Shown here: in pieces, positions 49,976 through 58,649 of the stretch
Layout of the letters: each line of letters opens with the position of its first letter
How positions within the stretch are numbered: position 1 is the first letter of the stretch
NCBI GenBank assembly: GCA_047921175.1
Contig: JBLRWQ010000004.1
Coordinates: 1-64,000 of the forward strand
Reading direction: 5' to 3'
From: T1Sed10-7 sp047921175
GTDB lineage: Bacteria; Actinomycetota; Nitriliruptoria; Nitriliruptorales; Nitriliruptoraceae
Length of the DNA stretch: 64,000 nt
Made by a program: the position numbers and the translations under genes
The notes under the pieces: generated by a model
Told to the model about the DNA's origin: nothing
Seen by the model: the letters and a program-made list of their open reading frames with translations, nothing else
Database searches by the model: none

Positions 49976-51858
49976 GCGGGTCGTCCCCGACCTGCGCTCT
50001 GGTCGCCGGCCGCGACGGTGCGGTGCGCGACGCCCTGGTCGCGGAGCTCCGGCTGGGCTTCGGGTCCCTCGTCGAGGTGCTCGCGACCGACCAGCCACGA
50101 GACGTGCTCGCCGACCTCGACACGGCCACCACCGTCGGCCTGATCCTGGTGCTGGACGACGAGCGCAGCAGCGACGACCGGATCGCCGAGCTCGCCCAGG
50201 ATCCGCGCGGCCGCGGGGCCTGCACCCTCCTGATCACCGACCGCGGTGAACTCGACGACGTCGGCGCAGCGATCGACGGGGACCGCATCGCCGCCGTGAT
50301 CCCCGTGCCCTGGCCGGCCGGTCGGGTAGCGGAACACGCACGCGCCCAGCTCGCCCGTCGGCTGCGGAGCCGCAACCCGGCTGACCCCCGCCTGGCCCAC
50401 CTCGACCGGGGCGGGCGCCCGTTGGAGCTGCCGACGAGCTCCCTGCTCCGGGACCTCGAGGCGGACGAGCAGGCCCTCACCGACCGGCTGGTCGCCGCCT
50501 TCGACCGCGCCCTGGGCCGGCGGCCGCGCTTACGCCTGCCCGCCGGGACCCGGCTGACGCACCAGGGTGTCGGGGTGGACGGTGTCGTCGTCGTCCTCGC
50601 CGGATCGGTCGCGCTGGACCGGGCCAGCGAGGTCGGCGAGCTCCGCCTCCATCACGCCTCCACCGGCCCGGTGGTCGGCCTCCTGTCGCTGACCCAGCAG
50701 CGCCAGGCCTTCTTCACCGCACGTGCCACCACCGACGTGCTGGTGGTCCACATCAGCCTCGAGCAGCTCGACCACGCCCTCGACGTGGAGCCGGACGTCG
50801 GCGCGGCCATGGCGGCAGCCACCGCCCGGGCGCTGGCCCGACGGCTGCGTCGAGCCGAGCAGCTCCAGGTCGAGAAGATCCAGCTCAACCGGGAGCTGGA
50901 CCGCGAACGCGCGTCTCTCGCGACGGCACTCCACGAGCTGGAGGACGCACGGCTGGAGCTGGTCGAGTCCGCCCGCATGGCGACCCTCGGCGAGCTGTCG
51001 GCCGGCATCGCGCATGAGCTCAACAACCCGGCCTCGGCGGTGCGCCGTGCTGCGACCTTCATCGCCGAGGACCTGCGCGCGCTCCTCGCCGACCATCCGG
51101 ACGGCACCGCCCGTACAACGGCCTTCCAGGCCGGGCTCGACAGCACCCCCCTGCCCACCGCCCGACAGCGTGCGCTCCGCGCCGCGATGACCGAGGTCGT
51201 CGCCGACCGGGCCATGGCACACCGCCTCGTCGATGCGGGGCTCACCGACCCCGACGTGGTCCAGGAGCTCACCCGGGGGCGCTCGACCGCTGGCCGGGAG
51301 CTCCTGGCCACCGCCGCGGAACTCGGCGCCGCCGTCCGCAACCTCGAGCGCGGCACGACGCGGATCGGCGACCTGGTCCGGAGCCTGCGCAGCTACGCCC
51401 GACCGACCGACGCCGCGGTCGAGGTGGACGTGCGCACCACCCTCGACGACGCCCTCCAGCTGGTGTCCCACCGGCTCGATGGGCTCGAGGTGGTGCGCGA
51501 CGACGACCCCGAGCTACCGACGATCGCCGGTCATCCCGGCCCGCTGGGCCAGGTCTGGACCAACCTCGTGCTCAACGCGGTCGACGCCCTGGACGGGTCC
51601 GGACGGCTCACGATCCGTAGCAGCACGGACGGCGGCGCCGTCCTCGTGTCCATCGCCGACGACGGACCGGGGATCCCACCCGAGCTGCTCGACAAGCTGT
51701 TCGAACCGCGCTTCACGACCAAGCAGGGCCGGGTCCGCTACGGCCTCGGCCTCGGCCTGGCCATCAGCGAACGCATCGTGCACGAGCACGGTGGCACCAT
51801 CAAGGTCACCTCGGAGCCGGGCGACACCGTGGTGACGGTCCGCCTCCCCGTCGCCTGA
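49972..51858 (+). CDS. Histidine kinase with degenerate receiver-like and cyclic-nucleotide-binding domains
   Basis: A 628-residue cytosolic kinase. Its N-terminal ~125 residues resemble a receiver domain without the standard acidic pocket. A cNMP-binding/CRP-like beta-barrel spans about 186-275 (RLRLPAGTRLTHQGVGVDGVVVVLAGSVALD), then a coiled coil (290-335) and a HisKA domain with His348 in GIAHELNNPAS. The HATPase has NLVLNAVDALDG, IADDGPGIPPELLDKLFEPRFTTK and YGLGLGLAIS. No membrane segment is present. It is coupled to SLC13 upstream, and a receiver-only regulator follows after 42 bp. Confidence 0.9.
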   Translation: MSGSSPTCALVAGRDGAVRDALVAELRLGFGSLVEVLATDQPRDVLADLDTATTVGLILVLDDERSSDDRIAELAQDPRGRGACTLLITDRGELDDVGAAIDGDRIAAVIPVPWPAGRVAEHARAQLARRLRSRNPADPRLAHLDRGGRPLELPTSSLLRDLEADEQALTDRLVAAFDRALGRRPRLRLPAGTRLTHQGVGVDGVVVVLAGSVALDRASEVGELRLHHASTGPVVGLLSLTQQRQAFFTARATTDVLVVHISLEQLDHALDVEPDVGAAMAAATARALARRLRRAEQLQVEKIQLNRELDRERASLATALHELEDARLELVESARMATLGELSAGIAHELNNPASAVRRAATFIAEDLRALLADHPDGTARTTAFQAGLDSTPLPTARQRALRAAMTEVVADRAMAHRLVDAGLTDPDVVQELTRGRSTAGRELLATAAELGAAVRNLERGTTRIGDLVRSLRSYARPTDAAVEVDVRTTLDDALQLVSHRLDGLEVVRDDDPELPTIAGHPGPLGQVWTNLVLNAVDALDGSGRLTIRSSTDGGAVLVSIADDGPGIPPELLDKLFEPRFTTKQGRVRYGLGLGLAISERIVHEHGGTIKVTSEPGDTVVTVRLPVA

Positions 51859-51900
51859 CCCGCCCGCGCCCCACCCCACGCCCTTGACCAAGGAGCGACC

Positions 51901-52386
51901 ATGCGTCTGGCTGTACTGGTGCTCGAGGACGAACCGGAGGTCCGAGCAGCACTGCTGCGGGACCTGGCGATCCTGGACCCGCCGGTCCGCGTCGAGCCCG
52001 CGGAGAACGTCGACGACGCCCGGGTCGTGCTCGGCGAGCTCGTCGCCGCCGGCGACCTCCTGGCGCTGGTCCTGGCGGACCACCGGCTGCCGGGCACCAC
52101 GGGGGTGGATCTGCTGGTGGAGCTCCACGGCGACCCGGCGCACAGCAGCGCACGCAAGGTGCTCGTGACCGGGCAGGCCGACCAGCAGGACACGATCCGG
52201 GCGGTCAACGAGGCCGGGCTCGACCGCTACGTCACCAAACCCTGGGACGCCGAGGAGCTGGTCGCCCTGGCGCGCAGCGAGCTCACCAGCTACGTGTTGG
52301 CGGAGGACCTCGATCCCCTCCCCCACCTGCGGGCGCTGGACGCCGCCCGCATCATGCCTGCCCTCCGTGGTCGTGGTGACCGATGA
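51901..52386 (+). CDS. Receiver-only response regulator
   Basis: A 161-residue CheY-like protein with acidic residues in VLEDEPEV, phospho-acceptor Asp60 in LVLADHRLPG, Thr90 and Lys113 in YVTKPWD. No DNA-binding domain follows; the last ~35 residues (LTSYVLAEDLDPL) are a short helical tail. AAGGAG precedes the ATG. It overlaps the MFS gene by ATGA. It probably acts on a protein partner or as a phosphate sink for the preceding kinase. Confidence 0.9.
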   Translation: MRLAVLVLEDEPEVRAALLRDLAILDPPVRVEPAENVDDARVVLGELVAAGDLLALVLADHRLPGTTGVDLLVELHGDPAHSSARKVLVTGQADQQDTIRAVNEAGLDRYVTKPWDAEELVALARSELTSYVLAEDLDPLPHLRALDAARIMPALRGRGDR

Positions 52387-53702
52387 GCGGAGAGCCGCGC
52401 AAGGGCCTGTCGGAGCGGCTGTACGGCGCCCTGCTCGAGGCCCCGAACGGCCTCGAGGACCTGGAGGACGAGGTCGCCCGCAACGTCCCCGGCAACGCCG
52501 TGCGGCAGGTCGCGGCGCTGACCCTGCAGAAGGCGGGCGACCTGGTCGTGGATGCCAAGACCGTGCTGACCTGGCTGCTGGCCGCGCTCGGCGCGCCGGC
52601 CAGCCTCACCGGGCTGCTGGTACCGATCCGCGAGTCCGGCTCGATGCTGCCACAGGCCAGCCTCGCCCCGCTGGTCCGACGGCGCGCGGTCCGCAAGTGG
52701 ATCTGGGTCCTCGGCGCGGCGCTGCAGGCCGTCTCGGTGCTGGCGATGGCGGCCATCGCCGCGACGCTGGAGGGTGCGGCAGCCGGGATCGCGCTCCTGG
52801 TGGCCCTGGCGGGGTTCAGTCTGGCCCGGTCGCTGTCGTCGCTGACCTCCAAGGACGTGCAGGGACGCACCCTGCCCAAGGGCACCCGCGGGCAGATCAA
52901 CGGGTACGCGACCATCGGTGCGGGGCTCGCCTCGATCACCGTCGGGCTGGGGCTCCGCCTGCTTGGGGGTGACGACGCCGCACCGAGCACCTTCGCCTGG
53001 CTGCTCACCGGGGCGGCGGCCGCCTGGGTCCTGGCCGCGCTGGTCTTCGCGCGCATCCACGAGCCCCCCGGCGAGCACGATCCCGAGGCCGCCGCAGGCG
53101 GGAACGCCCTCGCCGACGCCGTCCGGCTCCTGCGCGACGACCGACCCTTCCGTCGCTTCGTGCTCGCCCGGACCCTGCTGCTCGTCTCCGCGCTCAGCCC
53201 GCCCTTCGTGGTGACGCTCGCCACCGAGCAGGGGGGCGCTGGGCTGCAGGGGCTGGGGTCCTTCGTCATCTCCAGCGGGATCGCCGCGCTGATCGGCGGG
53301 CGACTGTGGGGACGGCTGGCGGACCGCTCGTCGCGCCGGGTCATGATGGTGGCCTCCGGGTTGTCCGCCGGCATCGTCGTGCTGTTCCTCGCAGGGCTAC
53401 GGCTGGAGGCCGTGCGCACGGCGGCGCTCGTCTACCCGGCCACCTACCTGCTGCTGGCCCTGGTCCATCACGGCTCGCGGATCGGGCGCAAGACCTACGT
53501 GGTCGATCTCGCGGAGGGCGACCAACGCACCGAGTACGTCGCCGTGTCCAACAGCGCCATGGGGGCCCTGCTGCTGGTGGTGGGCGTCGCCACCTCGGCG
53601 GTGGCCCTGCTGGGGGCGGAAGCGGCCCTGCTGGCGCTGGCGCTCTTCGGCGCGACCGGCGTGGTGGTGAGCCGTTCCCTGCCCGAGGTCAGCGCCGGCT
53701 AG
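52383..53702 (+). CDS. MFS transporter coupled to the kinase/regulator pair
   Basis: A 439-residue membrane protein of major-facilitator type with a ~65-residue soluble N-terminus (EAPNGLEDLEDEVARNVPGNAVRQ) before the first helix. Two halves are joined by a soluble loop near HEPPGEHDPEAAAGG. An A-motif-like WGRLADRSSRRVMM lies in the second half. Substrate is unknown. Its stop codon TAG shares the palindrome CTAG with the convergent DUF456 gene. Confidence 0.85.
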   Translation: MSGEPRKGLSERLYGALLEAPNGLEDLEDEVARNVPGNAVRQVAALTLQKAGDLVVDAKTVLTWLLAALGAPASLTGLLVPIRESGSMLPQASLAPLVRRRAVRKWIWVLGAALQAVSVLAMAAIAATLEGAAAGIALLVALAGFSLARSLSSLTSKDVQGRTLPKGTRGQINGYATIGAGLASITVGLGLRLLGGDDAAPSTFAWLLTGAAAAWVLAALVFARIHEPPGEHDPEAAAGGNALADAVRLLRDDRPFRRFVLARTLLLVSALSPPFVVTLATEQGGAGLQGLGSFVISSGIAALIGGRLWGRLADRSSRRVMMVASGLSAGIVVLFLAGLRLEAVRTAALVYPATYLLLALVHHGSRIGRKTYVVDLAEGDQRTEYVAVSNSAMGALLLVVGVATSAVALLGAEAALLALALFGATGVVVSRSLPEVSAG

Positions 53703-54190
53703 AGCGCGCGCAGGACCACGGTGAGCAGCCACGATGCGAGCATGACCGTGCCGAACACCAGCTCCAGCAGCACGCCGATGCCGTAGCCGGCCAGCACCGC
53801 CCGGGTCGAGCGCCCCGCCTCGACGCGGTCCCCGAGCCGTCCCCACTCACCGAGGTAGAGGCCGGCGAGCGCGCCGACGAGCAGGCCGAACACCGGCAGG
53901 ACGACGACACCGATCGTGGCGCCCAGCACCACCGGCCCGAGCGAGCGCGGGGACGCACCGGCCGCGCGGCCGCGACGGGCCGGCAGCGCGATCGTGGCCA
54001 CCGTGCCGCCGGCGAACAGCACCGTCAGCCAGGTGACCACGCCCCAGCCCACGGGGCCGCCGCCCTGCCACAACAGCGAGGTGACGCCGACCAGCCAGAC
54101 GATCAGCAGCCCGGGCAGGACCGGAACCACCACCCCGACGAGCCCGAGCAGCATGACCAGGAAGGCCAGCGACAGGACGAGGATCTCCAT
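53699..54190 (-). CDS. DUF456 family membrane protein
   Basis: A 163-residue protein with four or five helices and the DUF456 pattern: LAFLVMLLGLVGVVVPVLPGLLIVWLVGV at the N-terminus and a later GATIGVVVLPVFGLLVGALAGLYLGEW. Function is unknown. ATG at 54190 with GGGAGGCAGCG upstream. Ends on the shared CTAG with the MFS gene. Adjacent to the tRNA gene upstream. Confidence 0.88.
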   Translation of the reverse strand: MEILVLSLAFLVMLLGLVGVVVPVLPGLLIVWLVGVTSLLWQGGGPVGWGVVTWLTVLFAGGTVATIALPARRGRAAGASPRSLGPVVLGATIGVVVLPVFGLLVGALAGLYLGEWGRLGDRVEAGRSTRAVLAGYGIGVLLELVFGTVMLASWLLTVVLRAL

Positions 54191-54208
54191 CGCTGCCTCC
54201 CGGTTCGG

Positions 54209-54282
54209 TGGGCCGGGCGGGGCTCGAACCCGCGCCTGACGGATTATGAGTCCGCTGCTCTGACCAGCTGAGCTACCGGCCC
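54209..54282 (-). tRNA. tRNA-Met (anticodon CAT), probably elongator
   Basis: A 74-nt cloverleaf: acceptor GGGCCGG pairing CCGGCCC, D stem GCTC/GAGC, anticodon stem GCGGA/TCCGT with loop CTCATAA, and T stem GCGGG/CCCGC with loop TTCGAGC, discriminator A. The CCA is not encoded. The first acceptor pair is a normal G-C, so it is not initiator tRNA. CAT could also be the lysidine-modified tRNA-Ile2; the CTCATAA loop favours elongator Met. Confidence 0.88.
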
Positions 54283-54311
54283 CGGAACACGGCAGCGTAC
54301 TGTCCCCCTGC

Positions 54312-55190
54312 GTGGCGCCCGTCCGGGCTGCACGGTCCAGGAGGCCCTCCGCGGTGGGAAGCGTGCTGGCGCTGCTCGCGGCCGCCGGGTTCGGGATCTC
54401 GGATGTGACCGGTGCGGTCGCGGCCCGCCGACTGTCCGCCCTGACGGTCACCCTCGGCATCCAGGTGACCGGCCTGCTCGTGCTGCTCCCGGCGCTGCTG
54501 CTGCTCCCCGGCGAGGTCGCGCCGCGGGCGCTGGCCACCGGGGCCGTGGCCGGGGTGTTCGGGACCGTCGGGCTGGTCCTGTACCTGCGGGCCATGGCCA
54601 CGGGCCCGATCGGGGTCATCTCCCCCGTCGCGGCGCTCGTCGGCGCCGCGGTCCCCGTCGGCTGGGGCATCGTGCTCGTCGGGGATGACGTCGGTGGCCT
54701 GCAGCTGCTCGGCATCCTGCTGGGCCTGGCGGCGGTGGTCGCCGTGGCCTCGGGCCCCGGTGGCGGCGACCGTCGGGCGGGGGCACGGACCGCCACCGCC
54801 GCGGCCGTCTCCGGTGCGGCCTTCGGGCTGTTCTTCGTCGCGCTCGACGCGAGTCCGGCCGACTCGGGGCTGTGGCCCGTGCTGGGCTCCCGACTGACCG
54901 CCATCGGCCTCCTGACCGCCACCGTCATCGTCCGCGGCCGACCGCTGGTGCCCGTCGGATCGGGCCGCCTGGTGCTGATCAGCGGTATCGGTGACGTCAC
55001 CGGCAACGTCCTGTTCCTGCTGGCCACCCGGATCGGACTGCTGAGCCTCGTCTCCCTGCTGACCTCGCTCTACCCGGTGGTGGCGCTGCTGGTCGCCCGG
55101 TGGTGGCTCCAGGAGCGCCTGACCGGGGTGCAGGCGACGGGGGTCGTGGCGGCGCTGCTGGCCACCGGCCTCCTGGTCGGCGGGGGCTAG
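54312..55190 (+). CDS. EamA/DMT-family transporter
   Basis: A 292-residue membrane protein with about ten helices in two EamA halves (VLALLAAAGFGISDVTGAVAAR at the start; the second half begins near TATAAAVSGAAFGLFFVAL). The drug/metabolite transporter family moves small metabolites outward; the substrate is unknown. GTG at 54312 used; a GTG 14 codons later is an alternative. Confidence 0.87.
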   Translation: MAPVRAARSRRPSAVGSVLALLAAAGFGISDVTGAVAARRLSALTVTLGIQVTGLLVLLPALLLLPGEVAPRALATGAVAGVFGTVGLVLYLRAMATGPIGVISPVAALVGAAVPVGWGIVLVGDDVGGLQLLGILLGLAAVVAVASGPGGGDRRAGARTATAAAVSGAAFGLFFVALDASPADSGLWPVLGSRLTAIGLLTATVIVRGRPLVPVGSGRLVLISGIGDVTGNVLFLLATRIGLLSLVSLLTSLYPVVALLVARWWLQERLTGVQATGVVAALLATGLLVGGG

Positions 55191-55227
55191 CTAGGCTCGG
55201 TCGCAGCGTCACAGGGGAGGTGGACGC

Positions 55228-55668
55228 GTGGATCGTGGACCGATCGAGGTCATCGTGTTGTCGTTCCCGGGACTGGGCCGCCCGGAGGGCGTGGACCTGG
55301 CCGTCGAGGCGATGCGCGAGGTCGGCGACATCCGGCTGATCAGCGCCATGACGGTCACCCGCCCGACCGTCGGGGAGGCCGAGGTCGAGCAGGTCGCCGC
55401 CTACGACGACGTCGGCGACGTCGCCGCGGACATCCTCGCCTACACCGCCGTCGGCATGCCCAACGCCGCGGCGGTCGACGCCGCCGTGGCGACCGTGGAG
55501 CCCGGTTCCACCGCGGTGCTGTTCGTGGTCGAGCACGTGTGGGCGATCGGGTTCGCCTCCGAGGTCCGTGCTGCCGGGGGTCACCTCGTCGACGCGGTCC
55601 GGTTGCCGCAGGAGCTGCTCGACGCCACCGAGGAGGCCCTCGGTCAGGCACCGAGCTCGACCCGCTGA
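55228..55668 (+). CDS. DUF6325-like small protein
   Basis: A 146-residue protein with the pattern GPIEVIVLSFPGLGRPEGVDLAVEAM at its N-terminus, AVATVEPGSTAVLFVVEHVWAIGF in the middle and a helical C-terminus. This looks like the actinobacterial DUF6325/DUF1269-like group, of unknown function. The GTG has GGGGAGGTGGACGC upstream, and a TAGGCT hexamer precedes it. The downstream hydrolase gene starts 14 bp after its stop. Confidence 0.75.
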   Translation: MDRGPIEVIVLSFPGLGRPEGVDLAVEAMREVGDIRLISAMTVTRPTVGEAEVEQVAAYDDVGDVAADILAYTAVGMPNAAAVDAAVATVEPGSTAVLFVVEHVWAIGFASEVRAAGGHLVDAVRLPQELLDATEEALGQAPSSTR

Positions 55669-55682
55669 CCGGGGAGGCCGAC

Positions 55683-56309
55683 GTGCGCGTGCTCCGCTAC
55701 CCGCAGTCCTGCCTCGTGGTGGAGGTCGGCTCCGTCCGCCTGGCGATCGACCCGGGCACCTTCGTGACCGCCCGGTTCTCCCTCGACGAGCTCGGACCCC
55801 TCGACGCGGTGCTGTACACCCACCGGCACGCCGACCATCTCGACCTCGAGGTGGTCGAGGACCTGCTGGCCCAGGGGGCCCGCCTCTACGGCAACGCGGA
55901 CGTCGCCGAGCTGCTCGGACCCTCGCGTTGCACGACGGTCCGCGACGGGGAGCCGATCACCGTGGCCGGCGTGGACGTGCTGCCGCGCGACCTGCCGCAC
56001 GTCGTGATGGTCGACGGCTCCCCCGGCCCGCCGAACACCGGCTTCCTCCTCGCGGACACGCTGTTCCACCCCGGGGACGGGATGGAGCTGACCGGACTCC
56101 ACGCGCCGGTCGCGGCGGTGCCCATCGCCGGACCGTCGATCAGCTTCCGTGACGCGTACCGTCTGGTGCAGCGGCTCGGGGCACAGCACGTGGTCCCGAT
56201 CCACTACGACGCGTTCGTCGCGGACCCGGCGCACTTCGCTCGCGTCTGCGACCTCGCCGAGGTGCACGTCCTGGCCGACGGCGCCGGGGTGGAGCTGCCG
56301 GGCAGCTGA
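55683..56309 (+). CDS. Metallo-beta-lactamase-fold hydrolase (UlaG-like)
   Basis: A 208-residue hydrolase with the metal-binding motif THRHADHLD (HxHxDH) near residue 45, LFHPGDGMELTG as the third-ligand region, and VPIHYDAFVAD supplying the last His. The compact form and the N-terminal PQSCLVVEVGSVRLAIDPG place it with UlaG-like lactonases/hydrolases. Substrate unknown. Start GTG at 55683 with GGGGAGG upstream. Confidence 0.88.
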   Translation: MRVLRYPQSCLVVEVGSVRLAIDPGTFVTARFSLDELGPLDAVLYTHRHADHLDLEVVEDLLAQGARLYGNADVAELLGPSRCTTVRDGEPITVAGVDVLPRDLPHVVMVDGSPGPPNTGFLLADTLFHPGDGMELTGLHAPVAAVPIAGPSISFRDAYRLVQRLGAQHVVPIHYDAFVADPAHFARVCDLAEVHVLADGAGVELPGS

Positions 56310-56455
56310 GGGCCGTCCGGGTCGGCGGACAGAGGCCGGATCGGCGCCGGGCTCCTCGACGGTCGGGGACGACCGACGCCCTGCCCGCGTGGAAGGACCG
56401 CGCGACGTTCCGGGTTCCCTCCCACCGACGCCACGGACACGACCAACGAGGCTCC

Positions 56456-57163
56456 ATGCGCCGGACGCTCCTCCTCGCGCTCTCGGCCGGATGCGCGCTG
56501 GCCGCCTGCACGGCCCAGGGCACCGGATCCTTGGCCGAGCAGGCGGCTGCGATCGACGAGGACCTCGGCGAGGACTGGGACGCACAGGTCGTGGAGGACC
56601 CGACCGACGGCCGCTACGTGCTCGCCAGCCCGAGCGGCGCGGAGGTGTGGACCATCGGCACCCCCACGACGGCGTTGGCCGCGGCGACCGCGGGGACCGC
56701 CTGGACCACGTTCTGGCTCCCGGTGGTCGAGGCGACCACCATCGACGGCAGCAACATCCGCGCGGTGGTCGCCGACACCCACTCGGTACCCGGCAACGTC
56801 GTGTCGTGGCAGGTCAACGTCAACGCGGACGATCCCGGCGTCGACCTCGGGCTGGAGGAGCTGGCGACCGAGCTCAGGACCCGGTTCACCGACCAGGGCC
56901 TGGAGGTCGTCGAGGCCCGCACGACGAGGTGGAACGACCGGGACATCGTGCTCGTGGCCTTCGAGGTCCCGGCCGAGGTCTTCGGGGAGGAAGCGCGGCA
57001 CGTGCGCCAGTGGTTCATCCCCGAGCAGGAGCCGGCGGCCATGTGGTCGCTCAGCTGCGACGCCCCGGCCGATCCGGACCTCACGGCCGAGCTGTGCCGA
57101 ACCGGCCTCGACGGGTTCCGATCGTCCGACGGGGCGACCGCAGACCCGGGCGCCGCGATCTGA
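56456..57163 (+). CDS. Hypothetical lipoprotein
   Basis: A 235-residue protein with a short signal (RRTLLLALSAGCALAAC) whose lipobox Cys is at about residue 19. The mature part has no recognised domain; it includes WQVNVNADDPGVDLGLEELATEL and a cysteine pair near the C-terminus (LSCDAPADPDLTAELC) that could form a disulfide. ACGAGGCTCC precedes the ATG. Function unknown. Confidence 0.75.
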   Translation: MRRTLLLALSAGCALAACTAQGTGSLAEQAAAIDEDLGEDWDAQVVEDPTDGRYVLASPSGAEVWTIGTPTTALAAATAGTAWTTFWLPVVEATTIDGSNIRAVVADTHSVPGNVVSWQVNVNADDPGVDLGLEELATELRTRFTDQGLEVVEARTTRWNDRDIVLVAFEVPAEVFGEEARHVRQWFIPEQEPAAMWSLSCDAPADPDLTAELCRTGLDGFRSSDGATADPGAAI

Positions 57164-57640
57164 TCGCGGGGCGGCGACCGCGACCTCGCGGTAGCGGGCG
57201 GCGAGGGTGTCGACCGTCTCGTGGGTGTTCAGGCCGCTCGGGTTGGGGACGAGCCACAGCTCGGCGCCAGCGAGCCGCTCCTCCTGCCGACCGAGCTCCG
57301 CCGTGGGGCGACGGAAGGCGGTGCGGTAGGTCGTGACGCCGGCGAGGGCCACGACCCGGGGACACCAGGCCGACAGCCGGATCTCGAGGGCGGCTGCACC
57401 AGCCCGCAGGTCCGCGGTGGACAGCTCCGAGGCCCGGGCGGTCGCGTGCGCGACGAGGTTGGTGATCGCGATGCCGCGGTCGAGCAGCTCGGCCCGGTCG
57501 GCGTCGGTCAGGGCCGCGGTCCGGTCGAGCTCCCGGTCGGTGATCCCGGCGCGGTACAGCGCCGGGTAGAAGCGGTTCGTGGGGTGCGCGACGTGCGTGC
57601 CCGTCGCCGCGGTCCACAGGCCGGGGTTGATGCCGACAGC
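57161..57640 (-). pseudogene. mug-like mismatch-specific DNA glycosylase remnant without a start codon
   Basis: The frame reads AVGINPGLWTAATGTHVAHP, then NRFYPALYRAG, AITNLVAHATARASELS, then VALAGVTTYRTAFRRP and LWLVPNPSGLNTHETV, clearly the mismatch-specific uracil/thymine DNA glycosylase family. But it begins one codon after the TGA of the LLM oxidoreductase gene, in the same frame. The ~25 N-terminal residues of the family are missing, and no ATG, GTG or TTG occurs before position 57352, deep in the domain. There is also no stop at the expected end: the frame stays open into sequence antisense to the lipoprotein gene. I read it as a truncated relic; a CTG/ATC start or a sequencing error at the TGA is possible. 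Confidence 0.6.
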
Positions 57641-58570
57641 TCAGACCAGCTCGCCCAGCAGGGCGACCATGTCGAGGTCGTCGTGGAGCTGGTGCTGCAG
57701 CATGAACCGGTCCACGCCGGCCTCGGAGTACGCGACGAGCCGGGCCGTCGCCTCGTCGACGGTGCCGATCACCCACTCGTCCCGCAGCCCGTCCAGCCAG
57801 GCGTCGAGGTCGCCATCGGCACCGGAGCGCTCCTTGAGCCGAGCCGCCCGGTCACGCACCTCCGCCTGGTCCCGACCGAGCAGGCAGCCGGTCATGATCG
57901 ACAGGGGGAGCGGGTCGCGTCCCACCTCGGCACAGGCGGTCGTGAGCCGGCTGCGGCGCTCGCCCACGGCCGCGAGCGACGGGAACACGGTGTTGTACTC
58001 GTCGGCGAAGCGGGCGGCGAGCCGCACCGACCGCGGGCCGGCGGTGCCACCGATGATCAGCGGCACCCCCGCAGCCTGGAGCGGCTTCGGGTTGGCCACG
58101 CACTCCTGGAGGCGATAGTGCCTGCCCTGATGGTCGAAACGGTCCTCCCGGAACTGGCGGGTCACGATCTCCACCTGCTCCTCCAGTACCTCGAAGCGGG
58201 TCCCGAGGTCGTGGAAGGCGAAGCCGAAGCTGCGGTGCTCGAGCTCATGCCACCCGGCACCCATCCCGAGCTCGATGCGTCCACCGGAGGTGTGGTCGGC
58301 GGTGACCACGTTCTTCGCCAGCACCGACGGGTGCCGGAAGGAGGTCGGCGAGACCATCGTCCCGAGCCGGATCCGCTCGGTGATGGCGCCGAGCGCGCCC
58401 AGCACCACCCAGGCATCCAACGAGGAACGCTCCGGGTGGGTGGCCACGGAGCGGTAGTGGTCGGAACGGAACAGGCCCTCGAGGCCAGCGGCCTCCGCCG
58501 TCCGCGCCAGCGCCTGCCACTGCGGCCAGGTCACCGACTCCTGCCCCTCGACCATCAGGTTGATGCGCAT
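57641..58570 (-). CDS. LLM-class F420/FMN-dependent oxidoreductase
   Basis: A 309-residue luciferase-like flavin or F420 enzyme. Conserved segments are GLFRSDHYRSV, IRLGTMVSPTSFRHPSVLAKNVVTADH (split), GRIELGMGAGWHELEH and the later PLIIGGTAGPRSVRLAARFADEYN. Both actinobacterial F420-dependent and FMN-dependent enzymes share this fold. Substrate unknown. ATG at 58570 with GGAGGAGAGG upstream. Its TGA is in frame with the mug-like remnant directly downstream. Confidence 0.88.
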   Translation of the reverse strand: MRINLMVEGQESVTWPQWQALARTAEAAGLEGLFRSDHYRSVATHPERSSLDAWVVLGALGAITERIRLGTMVSPTSFRHPSVLAKNVVTADHTSGGRIELGMGAGWHELEHRSFGFAFHDLGTRFEVLEEQVEIVTRQFREDRFDHQGRHYRLQECVANPKPLQAAGVPLIIGGTAGPRSVRLAARFADEYNTVFPSLAAVGERRSRLTTACAEVGRDPLPLSIMTGCLLGRDQAEVRDRAARLKERSGADGDLDAWLDGLRDEWVIGTVDEATARLVAYSEAGVDRFMLQHQLHDDLDMVALLGELV

Positions 58571-58649
58571 CGCGCCTCTCCTCCACCGCGGACCGACGAC
58601 GCTAACGGGTCGGCGACTCCGGTGGCCAGCCGCGGGATGCCGGGGCCGC

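Noticed and set aside
48400..50400. Minus-strand open frame extending far upstream of the hemolysin-III-like gene.
   Set aside because: The true gene begins at the GTG at 48399; the extension is antisense to SLC13 and the kinase.
54209..54282. tRNA-Ile2 (CAT) or initiator tRNA-Met.
   Set aside because: Initiator is excluded by the G-C first acceptor pair; Ile2 cannot be fully excluded, but the CTCATAA loop favours elongator Met.
56204..57352. Mug frame read from the GTG at 57352 as a real 382-residue gene.
   Set aside because: It would keep only the last third of the glycosylase domain and then run antisense through the lipoprotein gene.
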